Shown here: positions 10,561-21,804 of the stretch, in pieces
Layout of the letters: each line of letters begins with the position of its first letter
Numbering within the stretch: position 1 is the stretch's first letter
Assembly: GCA_039619475.1 (NCBI GenBank)
Contig: CM077115.1
Location: 400,616,557 to 400,680,556, forward strand
Direction: 5' to 3'
Length of the DNA stretch: 64,000 nt
DNA from: Icerya purchasi
Taxonomy: Eukaryota; Arthropoda; Insecta; Hemiptera; Monophlebidae
Translations under genes and position numbers: made by a program
Notes under the pieces: generated by a model
Seen by the model: the letters and a program-made list of their open reading frames with translations, nothing else
Told to the model about the DNA's origin: nothing
The model's database searches: none

Positions 10561-11649
10561 TTAGTCAGTGGAAAAGAAAAATTTAACTTGGGTAATTAAC
10601 AAATCCTCATGCGAGTAGATCGGGAATAAATGTTTCCTTTTTTTCCCGTTTCCAAAAGTTCTAATACTCTATTTATTTATTTATTTAATTTTATCATTTT
10701 TTCACGCATTTAACAACACTCGTAAGTTTTCATTTGCAAATGTAATATTTCTTTTTGGCTCTGTAAACAAATAATATTTATTATTACAAAGTAAACGATT
10801 ACATAAAAAATACGAAATATAAAAAAAGGTGTGCGAGAAAATAATCAAGTAAAAATATTACGAAAATATCGATAAAAATTATTGGTGCGACAACAGTGCA
10901 GTAACAGAATGGAAATAAATCTGGTAACTGGAATACCGGTAAATGGCAAAAGACAGCGGAAAATACTGAAACACAAGCGACCTGGTGATCGAAATGATCC
11001 GAATATGGAATGTACCTCTGTTATGCTAATGGTTAAAGAAGCTTCGAGTAAAGTACTAAATGAAAAATCGTAAACTTTTATCAAAACTCCGAACACCAAC
11101 ATATTTCCGAAAAGTAATCGACACATCATATTACGTCGCTATTTCGTTAACACCTCAGTTTTCCGTTAAACTAAACTATCACAGCGATTCGGCTGAAACA
11201 TAAAGAAGTCGTAACAAAAATGACGGTAATTATAAAAATTAATAATTAGTAATGATGATCATAATCTTTGTACTAGTATTTATTTAACATCGTGCGTATA
11301 CGGCACAAAGTTTTAAATGTAAAAAGGAAACGAAAGCACGCTCAATTGTTCTAGGTTTATACGCGAATACGCGAATAAGCTGCTTCGGACTGTAATCTTT
11401 AGTACTAATACTGAGCTACCTAGGCAGCTGCTTGCGAAGTTCCTCCCAGGATTAAATATTGCAGAAGTTGAAATATTGTCTGACGTAACAGATCGCAAAA
11501 TAATATAGCATGTAAGCAACACACGATAACTAGTTATTATGAAAAATCTAGAGTTACCTTATTACTTCCGGAATCTGCCACCGCCGAGTATTGTTAATGA
11601 GGACAGTGCACACTTTCACTCGTATTAAAAGAGCACACTCTATTACAGG
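10561..11649. other. unassigned sequence
   Basis: Frames at 10882-11073 (+) and 11313-11522 (-) carry no recognisable motif. Part of this stretch could be the decayed 5' half of the Jockey copy that becomes recognisable at 11.65 kb, but I could not find endonuclease or RT finger motifs in it. Confidence 0.3.
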
Positions 11650-11679
11650 TTTTTTTCGTATTCTCAGCGGACCCTTGAA

Positions 11680-12655
11680 ATGGTTTCGGTTTGCGATACC
11701 GTATTTTTAGACGTAAGTCAAGCATTCGATCGAGTTTGGCACGATGGTCTATTGCAAAAACTTCGACGTCATTTTCCCTATCAACTAGCTGAATTATTCC
11801 GGTCGTATTTAAACGAAAGATATTTCTACATTAAATATGGTGATGACGAATCAAGTATACATCCGGTTCGAGCAGGAATTCCTCAGGGGAGTGTACTTGG
11901 ACCGCTTCTCTACCTTATCTACACAGCGGATATTCCTATTACATCGCACGTTGATATAGCAACTTTCGCTGATGATACAGCGATCTTGTGTTCAAATAAA
12001 TGCCCAAAAGTTGCACGTAAAAAAAAACCTGCAGACAGCAATCAATAAAGTAACATCTTGGTGCAAATTATGCAAGATAAAGACTAATGAAGGTAAATCA
12101 TCTCGAGTAGTTTTCACTAACCGAAGAATCGATTCATCCGACGGAAATATAATGATGAATGGTGTGGAGATCCCTCAGAAAGAAGATGTAAAGTATCTTG
12201 CTATATATATCTTGACTAACGCTTGACTTGGAGGAAGCACATTATAGCGAAATGAGTTGAACATCAAGCTGCGGCAACTGTACTGGCTGTTGGGTAAGAG
12301 ACCAATAGAGTATCTCTTGAAAACAAGTTGCTTTTTTATAAGCAAAAATTCTTAAACCCGTCTGGAAATACGGCTGCCAGTTATGGGGCTGTGCCAAAAA
12401 CAGCAACATCTCAATTATGCAAAGAGTTCAGAACAAGCTACTTTACGCATGATCATCTCTGCTCCATGGGGTACATAACCAACATCACGATCCATGAAGA
12501 TCTTGGAATTTGTAAAGAATGTGAAATAGAAACTGCTGCCCGACGATATGCTGCCAGATTGAAAGAACATCCTGATAGTACAGCAAAAGAACTGCTGAGC
12601 AACCCAAGCGAGGGACGTAGGCTGAATAGGAAACGACCTCAAGATCTCTTATAAA
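11680..12655 (+). pseudogene. Jockey reverse transcriptase relic
   Basis: Frame 1 (11680-12048) contains RT motif A (FLDVSQAFDRVWHDGLL), motif B (AGIPQGSVLGPLLY) and the active-site FADDTAIL at about 11967, so all catalytic aspartates are present. A frameshift inside an A-run near 12020 moves the protein to a second frame (NKVTSWCKLCKIK, then NGVEIPQKEDVKYL). A third frame carries LRQLYWLLGKR and YKQKFLNPSGN, corresponding to the Jockey thumb (LFYKQ-LKP-W-YG). The C-terminal piece ends in ARRYAARLKEHPD and NRKRPQDLL before a stop. RNase H is absent, as expected for Jockey. The family is the same as the copy at 31.4 kb. Dead through truncation and at least three frameshifts. Confidence 0.85.
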
Positions 12656-12672
12656 TTAAAAATGTATAAATA

Positions 12673-12730
12673 ATGTGTGTGTGTGTGTGTGTGTGCTGAT
12701 GTGTGAGGGTGTATGTGCGTGTGCGTGTGT
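12673..12730. repeat. (GT)n microsatellite
   Basis: About ten uninterrupted TG units followed by an imperfect TG-rich stretch, inside the 3' UTR of the Jockey copy. Confidence 0.9.
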
Positions 12731-12740
12731 GATGGTATGT

Positions 12741-12790
12741 ATGTGTCCATGAGAATGCAAAAATATGTGTCCATGAGAATGCAAAAATAT
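12741..12790. repeat. 24-bp tandem duplication
   Basis: The unit ATGTGTCCATGAGAATGCAA followed by AAAT occurs twice head to tail without mismatch, next to the GT array. Confidence 0.9.
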
Positions 12791-12959
12791 GTGTGTATGC
12801 ATTTTGTATACACATATATATATGTTAATTTTAGCACCCTTCACTGGTTGGGTTGCTTATTCATGTCATTTTAACTTATTCCATAGATTACCAAATAGTT
12901 GATAAGACTAGGTGTAAAATAGCAAGATATACATATATATAAAAAAAAAAAAAAAAAAA

Positions 12960-13676
12960 TCAAAAAAATCATTTTTTTTTTAAACACTCGCTAATTCAGA
13001 TACTTTTGGGCGGAGCGATGGTATTTTCAAATTTGTTCCGTTGATTATTCGATCTAATCTACATATCGACTAATGTATCAATAAAATTAAACGGCGTTCT
13101 TGCTGCATGGTGAGCACTTTTCTCGCAGGAAATTGGACGCGGGTTGTTAAACCGACTACGATTTAATTTATTCTCGCCCCGTGTCCTGATGAGAATAGAT
13201 CTGTAGAGATGATTACTTTTACATTGTAAGGCCACGGATTAAATAATAAAACTTTGATATGGGAACGAAAAAAAAAAAGGTTAATTTACGAACCGATGAA
13301 ATATCTAATTAATCCGGCGATAAACGTGAAAATCTAATTTTCCTACAGACCGCAAAACATTAATAATTGCGTTAACGCTATTTCTTAATCAGGCTGTACA
13401 GAGATGGAAACTCGTTAATTTACACCTGGCCTGTCTGGTGTCAAAAGCCTACGCGGTTCGCCAGATTTCACTTCAATGTACCGGCGACTCTCGTTAAATT
13501 TACATTCAGAACAGCAGAGAGATAACGTATCGAAAACAACGTATCTGTCGTGACCTGTGTTTTTGGAAATAATGGGCCGGAATTATTTATACGTAAACGC
13601 AATCGAACATCTGAAAAATCGAAAAACAGATCGAAATGTTACCATTGATGTGACCGGCGATAAAATATGAGAAACC
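12960..13676. other. unassigned sequence
   Basis: Moderately GC-richer DNA with many CpG dinucleotides and no recognisable motif; probably ordinary intergenic or intronic sequence. Confidence 0.3.
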
Positions 13677-13970
13677 ATACGTACTTGGCAGCGTGGTAGC
13701 CTAGTGGTTAAGGTACTTGGCTACTAAATCAGAGGAAATAGGTTCGAGACTTGTCTCGTTCCAGATCCGCATCGCTCCCAGGTTTATACCTGATCTGAAA
13801 AATGAATATCGGTTATATCAGAGAAATCTGGAAAAGTAAAGGCGGATCCCAAGTAGAAAGGAACTGGCTTTTCTACTCTCATTAGTGCTGCTGGGCTTAG
13901 CACACTACGAAAACTTCACAATCCCAAACGCCCTGCTAAGGGACCCACTTTATTTACTTATACGTACTTG
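13677..13970 (+). mobile_element. tRNA-derived SINE, best copy, with 11-bp target-site duplication
   Basis: The body spans 13688-13959 (272 bp), flanked by the perfect direct repeat ATACGTACTTG at 13677-13687 and 13960-13970. The head, GCAGCGTGGTAGCCTAGTGG, contains a pol III A box (TAGCCTAGTGG). About 35 bp further on GGTTCGAGACTTG fits a B box. The first 25 bases resemble a serine-type tRNA 5' half. The middle carries AGTAAAGGCGGATCCCAAGT. The tail contains GCTTAGCACACTACGAAAAC, CTTCACAATCCC and ends CCACTTTATTTACTTA. There is no long poly(A). The partner LINE that supplied the tail is not identified in this window. Confidence 0.92.
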
Positions 13971-15599
13971 CTGCTAATTCAAAAATCGAAACCAGAACGC
14001 TGTGGAACGAGAAAAAAGACGAATTTTATGTATCGGAAACCAATGCGAAATTTTACCGGTTGCGATTCGCCTTTTTTTTTTCTTTTTTCGCTCGTTGTTT
14101 TCCAAATACGAGTTTACCTAATGATAATAATATTTGTCGTGGATTTAGAAACCGGTTTCCTTCGTCTTTTTATACGAAAAACTTTTATTTTTTTAACTTA
14201 CACGAATAAAACTTCCTGCTATATCTATATCTTACTCGTACGCAATCGTTAGGCTCAGAGCCGTAACATACCTGTTTGCAAAACACTGCTTAGCTTTTTG
14301 CTTGCAATGTACTTTACAACGGCCATACTTAAACACAACGATACAACTATACATTTTCTACTTATAATAAACCGCACTGTAAAATAGTGACAGCGTATGA
14401 ATTTTTCAGCAGAACCTAACGGGAAAGATAAAGTATCAAAACCTGTCCTAACACCACTTTTAATCTGATCATTATTTCGCACTGTTTTAGGTTCGAAAAT
14501 GTATTGCCGCTGTTCCTTTCGGCACCACATACCCTATCGTCGCGCATAAGGGGAAAAATATAGATAAAGAGAGGGTGATGCATTGTGACTCAATCGAGCT
14601 TTACACTCGCATCGATTTTCGACTACTAGATCATAATGAGTTGTTTCTCAAACAATTAAAAATACAACATCCGTATAATGTGAAAGCTCAGTTTTCACAT
14701 ACATTGCACTATTTTCCTATATTAAAGTGCTCTATGCGAAATAAAGGCCAATATTCGTAAGTCTGAAATATTATTAAAATTTTTATTATAAAACGGTCGT
14801 TTACACTGGACGACAACTTCAATGCTGCCTCCTGGGCTTTTTTTTTGGAGATAGAAAAGAAATAAAACAAACGTAATTCCTCTTTTTTTTAAATAATTAC
14901 AAATTTTATAGGATTTTCACCAATGACCAATCGATTTTTACACCGCAAAACCGTTAATTCGTGAATTGCAGCGCAAAATCGTTCAAGCCGTTTTTCAAAT
15001 AACTCAATCTCCTTCCGTTATCTCCATGTGTGCCGGACCATTTAATGATAGTTTGTCTTTAAAAAGAGTACCGTTTTAAATGACTACACCATTCTTTAAA
15101 GTAACGGCGTTACATTTCTCAATTTGACTGGAAAAAATTTGGAGTGCGCGATTTATGCATTTATTATATGCTGTATATTTAGTACGCACCCCTCTCACAC
15201 TCCGACGATGAACATTTTTTTCTTTTCTTTGTACATTTAAAAAAAATTAATCTATATATATTCTTTCCCGCTTTATTTTGGACTGGATGTCGGATATTTA
15301 GCCATCATCACGGAGGAAATATCTTTTGAAAAATTGGAAAAAAATGAGCGCACACCAAAAAAGGATAAAAAAACGCGAATAAAAGTACTATAGTAGATAA
15401 ATAAATAAGCAGGGTGAGAAGGAACAATCTAGAACGAAGGAAAGGGAAAACGAGGTGGTGGGAAAAAAATATGCCAAATTCAACAGACTTGGCGAACAGC
15501 AAATGAATCGCTCGAAATATAGCCCGATTATGATATGTGATAATGCCGTAGTTATTACAGACTGGTCTGCTCTTTCCTTTTCCCGCAATTCCTACGTCA
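13971..15599. other. unassigned sequence
   Basis: Frames at 13968-14252 (+), 14255-14530 (-) and 15308-15588 (-) have no motif. Several poly-T runs. Nothing is recognised. Confidence 0.3.
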
Positions 15600-17010
15600 T
15601 CCTAGATGTATCCAAACGATTTGTCTGAAAAATGAATAAGAACAGAAGAAGATGAAATTAAAAAGCGAATGAATACATGGACGGCAAACAATTACATATC
15701 GAAAGAAATGATTTGCGATTAGCGAGAGAAGACATCAATGGTCTCATAGCCAACATCTGGGTGTAATGGATGGAGCAGACAGAGAGGAATTAAAATCAAC
15801 TAGAATGATTAAGAGTTGTGGCATATGAAAAAATATCTCCACCCCATAAATTCGTTGAGATCCGTCGGCATAAATAAGCGTGTGAAGAGACACAAGTACA
15901 TGACTAAATTTGTTGATAAATGAGGGATATTTCACAAGAACAACGTCAGGAAAATAGAATGAAAAAGCGTTTTTTTTTTTTTTTTTTTGTTTTGGAGAAG
16001 AACGTAACAAATTTCAGACAAGTAGCGATCTGTAAAGAGCGGCAACTTTTTTACAGGAGAAACTTCAGTCTTGTAATAAAGAAGAGTAAATGGGCGAAAG
16101 GTTGTTATTTGTGCAGACAGAAGTCGTTTGATAAGGAAGCGATAAGGGTTAAACGAAACCTATCGAAAAGTAGGAAAGGAACATTGGCCGCTGCTAATAT
16201 TGGAATCAATTTCAAAATGCCAAGACACACACGCAAGGAGCTACATTCTGAATCTAGTTTGCAGAGAAGGAAGTAGGAATCGTTACCGTTCAAGGGGTAG
16301 CAATGTATTTATTTTAAAAAGCGTAACATAATGGAATTGACGTTCTGGTTAGAAGATGACAAAGTCTTCAGATTATTAAGACGTTGTAGACGAATAAAGA
16401 CTAATATATTCAATGAAGAATAAGTATATGGCTATTTAGTAGAATTTCTAAATAACGGAAGGAAGTAACTGAAGAAATAATAGGTAAAATGTTGACGGAT
16501 ATGTTAATTAATGTTGGAGATTGTAAGAACGGTAAGTAAAAATAATGCACGAAGATTTAGAGGAAGAGATCGATAACCGAATTTCGAGAGAAGATAGAAA
16601 GATTCGAATTTTACGGCATACTTTGAGGACATTAGGGACGGTAGAATAAAGCAGGATGTCATTGGTAAAGAATACAGAGTTCGAAGGTAATGAAAGAGAG
16701 GTGATCCTGAAAGAGTATATACACGTAGAGCAAACAAAAAAGTCTTGTAGAAGACTCCGGAAGATTTTTCGTGAGGCTGTTTTTTTTTTGTTTTCTTTTT
16801 TATTTTCTTTTTTTTTTAGACTCGATAACTGCTTTGCCCAGGAGCAATATAGAGAAGAAAAAATCGAATCAACAGTTAAATAACAATTCGGCCAGTGATG
16901 GATAATACAAAAAAACTAAGTAGATGAATGATGGACAAAGAACGGAATGACAAGAGATATACGAAGTACAGAAAAAGGAGCAGAGGCATCAAGTGTTAAG
17001 AGGTTTTACT
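15600..17010 (+). other. purine-rich strand-asymmetric segment, unrecognised
   Basis: On the plus strand A and G dominate over about 1.4 kb, with only small poly-T islands, unlike the neighbouring sequence. Short Lys/Arg/Glu-rich frames follow, such as 15920-16276 (118 codons, starting MRDISQEQRQENRMKK) and 16656-16883. No domain is recognised. The pattern could be a heavily decayed transposon with an A-rich sense strand, or transcription-coupled strand bias. Confidence 0.25.
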
Positions 17011-19127
17011 TTTATTTAATATAGTCGGACAAAAATTAACTAAAACCATATTAACGATATCGGTTGCCACGGGGAAGTCAACAAAACGTCCATGCGAAAT
17101 AACGTTCTGAAATTTTTTTATAAATATCCAGTCGTAAGAATACATGTTAAAAAAATTTTATTTATTCGTAATGCCAAAAAGAATGAAACAAAGTTCATAA
17201 TGCAAAAATGTAACGTGTAAAAATTAATATTTCTATACTTATACAATCTGATGTAGCATGAAAATTGAGTTTTGTTTTTAGCTTATGGAATCTGCATTAC
17301 CTTTTTCCGTTTTCAAAAATTGTATTGAGGTTGAAATTTTTAATTTTATTTTTTTTCCTCAAATAGCTTAGTCAATTTGAAATTTATTCTTCTACAAGTG
17401 CTCTATGGAAGAACTATCATTTGGTAATCCAAGGATTTTCCAATGACAAAGTCCGAAGTAGTGGGTTACGCATACATTAATGTGTACGTACATTATAAAT
17501 TAATTGTTGACGCAAAGACTGCATTTAAAATTAATGATTTTTTAAAGGACGTTCGCAGTTCATACGAGGAAATATGTAGTATATTAATAGTAATTATGTG
17601 CATTTAAAAAAATTGAAGGGAGCTCTGTTTATGGCGTGAATTAATATAGTCTCGAAGGGGTTTTTTTTTAACGTCTAGGCCAGTAACAAGTTGTTCTAAG
17701 CGAATGATTAAAGTGGAATGTTTACAAAAGCTGAAGACAGCTCAGAGGGAGGAAAGCGGCTCCAGCTTTTAACCTTTACAGTAGCTCGCAGCCGGAGCAA
17801 TGTAATTCATCCAACAAAGCGCGAAGAATTGTAAACAGTTTTACCTGTTGCGCTGCTTCGAAAACGAAGAAAAAAATTCGGGTCGAAAGTTTTCGCAAAA
17901 TCTTCCCGGTGAAACTGAAGCACAGATGAAATATCGATTATTTTTTATTTCATAATATCAAGTATGGAAAATCCAGATTATTTTACTATTTATATGGAAA
18001 AGCTCTTGTTTATTTTTTTAACAAACCGAAACGTTTAAATTGAAAAATTTTTCTCGGTTAATTTTTTTCCATTTTATGAATAAAAATTGGCAGAGCACAT
18101 GCCTATGTTAAAAAAAAATTATCAATAGACGAAATATTCAAGAAGAAAAAAAACTCCCCCCTCGGTTATTTTCCATTGCTGATGTTTTTATACTGTAGAA
18201 ATTATTGAAGTTGGTTTCAGCCAATTTTTTTTTTTTTTAATTATCTTGAAATAAAGAAAAACAAATCATGCTTCATATACTTTACACGTGCATAAGTATC
18301 AGTTTGAGGACATTCCCTTTACGCAACACGACATGTTGGAAATTTTACATGCCTTTTCAAATACCATAACTGTTCGCTCTTCTATGACCAGAATTTATTG
18401 TGTTTACGGAGCATTACTTTAATATAACTTATAAAAAAAAACACCAAAACCCGCATCCAAAAACTAGTTTTAAACAAAAGGAAAAAATAATCGCAACACA
18501 TTTTGGGTTGATTAAGTAGAAGAAAGTGATGATAGATTGACCTTGCTTTTGACTAGAATATACCATTTTTAACTACTAACGTTGCCACAAGTCAGTTTGA
18601 CGTTGTTGTGATGATCATCACCACTGAAGAAGAAACGTTAATTTGCTAAAAAGGAGAATGAACAAGGGAAATAAAACGCGAGAATGTAACATCTACACTG
18701 GGCTAGCAGTTTGTGAAATAATTGTCACGCTTGCATAATTTGTCAAATAGTGAATTAGTTGAACAGTAGGAAAAGTGTTTGGTTTTTCCAGCTCAGGTAT
18801 TTTACTAGACTGTGCTGAGTAAAAAACTAGTCAATTCAAATGTGCATAATTTTACGCGTATCACATTAAATTGGCTACCATCTCAGCTATTATTAATAGC
18901 GATTGCAATAATTTAATTACTATTGTGAAAACTGTGATTTTATTATGGAACAGACGTGTTCCAGTTCCCGGCCACGTTACTTTTAATGTTACACGCAATA
19001 TGCGTTGCTACCCATATATCACGCAATATCTCGGTATGAAACCGGTTAACTCGGAGAGGATCGAAAATCAATAACATCTCCTATTGTCTGTTTTTGTTTT
19101 ACATTTATGCGAAAGAAGAAAGTCATT
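17011..19127. other. unassigned sequence
   Basis: AT-rich DNA with homopolymer runs. The frame at 18871-19074 has no motif. A GC-richer stretch at about 17690-17880 lacks any open frame of note. Confidence 0.3.
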
Positions 19128-19178
19128 CTCAAATAAGTATTAGGCGAATAACTGCTACATCACAAGTGTAACAAAGGC
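19128..19178 (+). repeat. dispersed repeat with TATTAGGCGAATAACT, copy 1
   Basis: Shares AAATAAGTATTAGGCGAATA and following bases with a direct copy at 20553-20596 and an inverted copy at 25205-25245. Copies 1 and 2 bracket the piggyBac relic. The family is not identified. Confidence 0.6.
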
Positions 19179-19216
19179 TAATATCAACTGAATTTTAAGC
19201 TATTGCTGTCAAAATG

Positions 19217-20535
19217 TTAACCCTAGTCGCGCCTTTCCATGAAACGGATCGCGTGGGGAGCATTTTTCCGCCCATACCTAAAGTGATTTTTTTTTTTGCA
19301 AATAATAGTTAAATAAAGTTACAATGATTTTAGAAGGATAGAATAAAACATAAACTATCAGAAAAAGTAACATTTATTAAAGTTTTATATTTATAGTATT
19401 AGAAAAATAGAAATGCGTTGGGAAATCTTAGGTAAAATTTCTTGAATTTTAACATCTTTATCTTAAGTTACATATAAAAAAGAGAAAAATTAAACTTTAT
19501 AAAAAAATTAAACGTTTTCATCATCTACGACAGGTATTTCAGCAAAATAGTCCTGACACGTGTAAATGTTCGTTGCATAGTAACTTTGCGCATCTATTGC
19601 ACCCTTTCTTAGTCTTCCTATTTTTCTTGGACGGGCATACCTTCTCTACCTGAGGATATATTTTGATGATGGCACAAATCGGTGGATTTTTGGCTTCTCA
19701 ACTGTTTCTGCAAAGTGTTTACGTGGGATCTTCTAATTATATGTGGTCTAGTCATAGCCAGAGCAATTTCTTTCAAAAACATTCGTCGTAATAATAATAA
19801 GTGGTCAGTATTTTCTTTGTATATTATTTGACTATTTATGCCGGCAATATTCGGAATTGGGAAAAATAATCTCATCGGCCATCTGCGAGTCATTCTACCC
19901 ACAGGGAATATTCTTCTTTCGTTTGATCGACTACATCATTTAGTCCTATTACATTATGATTTCTGGTTTCTCAGCAGTTTCAACGATCTTATTATCATGG
20001 TGTAAAGTTGACAATAGTAGAACCGCTTTTTTTTGCTTTTTATTAGAACCTTCTTCTCACCAAATCTCGAACATTGTACTCGGCTTAACTCTAATTTTAG
20101 TAGCTAGAAAGCGAGGTGGGATTTTTTTTTTTGTTTTTTTGTCACGCGCCACTTACCTAAAAAGATATAAAATAAACAACGCAAAATAAAAATAAAAAAA
20201 AAAACACCCAATAATTAATCGAAACTAAATATCAATATTATTACAATATTTGCATCAAAACAACATTATACACAATGAGTAATATTCCAACTATAGGAGA
20301 AAACCAGACACACACGAATTTTACCTACGTGAGTAGTCGCGCAGTGAGTAATATGCCGCCAAACGCGACACACCAACAATAGCCGTTGTATCTTGCGGTC
20401 ATCATTGAATTTCTTCAAATTTTTAAAACAAGGTGGTGAGGTACGCGTGGGCAGCTACTAGGACGCTTTACCTTGACAAATGCATCATGTAAAAAATAAC
20501 ACGAATTTCTCATAGCGCGATCACTCTAGAGTTAA
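19217..20535 (-). mobile_element. piggyBac-like DNA transposon relic with TTAA-bounded ends
   Basis: The left end reads TTAACCCTAGTCGCGCC (TTAA at 19217-19220) and the right end, read inward on the minus strand, reads TTAACTCTAGAGTGATCGCG (TTAA at 20532-20535). piggyBac elements insert at TTAA and start with CCC-TAG-type termini, so both ends fit, the right with one substitution in CCCTAG. Between them lies the C-terminal half of a transposase on the minus strand (19540-20122). At about 1.3 kb the element is shorter than autonomous piggyBacs (about 2-2.5 kb), implying an internal deletion of the N-terminal half. The segment 20123-20531 is noncoding. Confidence 0.85.
19540..20122 (-). pseudogene. 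piggyBac-like transposase, C-terminal half, frameshifted
   Basis: Read on the minus strand in order: PPRFLATKIRVKPSTMFE, KKAVLLLSTLHHDNKI and EKPEII match the segment leading to the third catalytic aspartate. After a frameshift, GLNDVVDQTKEEYS corresponds to the family's GGVD--D---Y block; the key Asp is retained while Gly-Val are changed. A second shift gives RRWPMRLFF, NIAGINSQIIY, LRRMFLKEIALAMTRP and HIIRR, a canonical piggyBac stretch. Beyond a stop, a separate frame at about 19560-19620 reads [17 protein letters not shown], matching the first cysteines of the cysteine-rich C-terminal domain that binds transposon ends. Start codon, first two catalytic aspartates and N-terminus are missing. 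Nonfunctional. Confidence 0.88.
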
Positions 20536-20552
20536 GGAAGAAAAAGAAGTGA

Positions 20553-20596
20553 ATATTAGGCGAATAACTATTACAATATAAGCGTTAAGAAGATAA
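20553..20596 (+). repeat. dispersed repeat with TATTAGGCGAATAACT, copy 2
   Basis: Matches copy 1 at 19128-19178 over TATTAGGCGAATAACT and then loosely (TACA-AT/CA-AAG-GT-AA). It starts about 20 bp outside the right TTAA of the piggyBac relic. Confidence 0.6.
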
Positions 20597-21022
20597 TTGG
20601 TCCATAAATCATCGTGCTGGCTTTTTTTAACGTCATATAAAAAGTTGCTGATAAATTTTACGCGCAGGATAATAATTCGCTAAATCTTCTTTGGAAGATC
20701 TGTGTAAAAGAAAAAAAACGAACACAACGAAGTATTTGTTATCGTCGTGTGACATTACAAATGTGCTTGTTAGTAAGCTGCTCTGGCAGGATAGCAATTG
20801 CTCGGCCTTGGTGAATCTCTACTTTTACGATAGATACGCATACTACAACTGTATGACTTTGGTCGTTATACGTTCATTCTTTTAAACTATATCTAGCAGT
20901 GAATTTTTCTGCAGAAAGTTTCGTTAGTGACACAAGGAAGGGCGAAAGCTTAAAATATCGCTTATGAATTAAAACGAACGAACGAGAAAACGACCGAACT
21001 CTCTTAATACGATAATTTTAAA
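20597..21022. other. unassigned sequence
   Basis: Includes a motif-free 64-codon frame at 20691-20885. Nothing is recognised. Confidence 0.3.
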
Positions 21023-21525
21023 ATAAAATTATAGTTTAAAAAACTGATGCTCTTCATATGTAAGATGCGCTAAAAAGCGTAGAATAATTTAAATTCTGGT
21101 ACGATACTAAGAGTGAAGAGGAGCGCACGTTAATAATTAATTTTAATTCACGATTAAAAAATTAAGTTCTGTTACAATATTAACTTAAAGAGTGCAGAGG
21201 TGGACATAAATAATTTCAATTCAAAATAAAGCATGAGGTGATTTATCTGTAGTCATGCAGTCCCTCAACCCGAAATATAAATGATATAGAACCACCCCGC
21301 GTTTTATTTCGAATTGAAATTATTTATGTCCACCTCTGCACTCTTAGGTTATTATTGTAAAATAACTTAATTTTTTAATCGTGAATTAAAATTAATTATT
21401 AATGTGCGCTCCTCTTCACTCTTAGGTTAGTATTGTACAAGAATTTAAATTAAATTAAGGCTTTTTAGCGCATCTTACATATGAAGCATATCCATTTTTT
21501 AGTTTTTTAAACTATAATTTTATTT
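21023..21525. mobile_element. foldback/MITE-like palindromic element, about 503 bp
   Basis: Ends are inverted copies starting AAATAAAATTATAGTTTAAA. Inside, TTCATATGTAAGATGCGCTA, AGTGAAGAGGAGCGCAC, TTAATTTTAATTCACGATTA and GTGCAGAGGTGGACATAAAT each recur in reverse complement on the other side of a central loop of about 75 bp (roughly 21225-21300). Arms are about 210-215 bp with small indels. Each arm holds two direct copies of a module whose core reads ACTCTTAGGTTANTATTGTA in one orientation. No open frame is present. The transposase that moved it is unknown. Confidence 0.9.
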
Positions 21526-21804
21526 CTTTAATGCTTTAGAGTCTTGAAGGAAATGTAACAGAAGGATCATATTTGATTATAATAATTTTCGGCTTTCAAC
21601 TAAACTTGTAATTACGCTACTACATTGCATCTACAGTTCATCGTTTCCGTAAATTCAAGAACACAGCAGTCTAAATCCATTGTTCACCCACTTTCGACGA
21701 CCGATGATTTGAGATTTTTACTAATTGTCAGTATTCGAAGACAATGCAATATTACACAGAAAAAAAGCACCTACACCCACGAATAAAGTAAAAAAAAAAA
21801 TGTG
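21526..21804. other. unassigned spacer between two palindromic elements
   Basis: About 280 bp of ordinary AT-rich sequence, with no recognisable feature. Confidence 0.3.

Larger units (their letters stand above)
11650..12959 (+). mobile_element. Jockey-type LINE (family delta), 5'-truncated, poly(A)
   Basis: A partial non-LTR element that starts within the reverse transcriptase domain, continues through thumb and C-terminal segments to about 12655, then has a 3' UTR colonised by a GT microsatellite and a 24-bp tandem duplication, and ends in an A-tail at about 12942-12959. The sequence just before the tail (AGGTGTAAAATA) resembles the end of the delta copy at 33.0 kb (GGTGTAAAATA), which supports placing the 3' end here. 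Confidence 0.75.

Noticed and set aside
12649..12844. His/Thr-rich frames on the minus strand
   Set aside because: They are translations of the GT microsatellite and the 24-bp repeat.
13688..13760. Functional tRNA gene at the SINE head
   Set aside because: The second half does not form a T-arm/acceptor pair and the sequence recurs as a SINE in other places.
15920..16276. 118-codon Lys/Arg-rich frame
   Set aside because: It begins across a poly-T run coding for Phe repeats and has no domain. Probably chance within purine-rich DNA.
17735..17785. Short hairpin AAAAGCTG...CAGCTTTT
   Set aside because: Only an 8-bp stem; common by chance.
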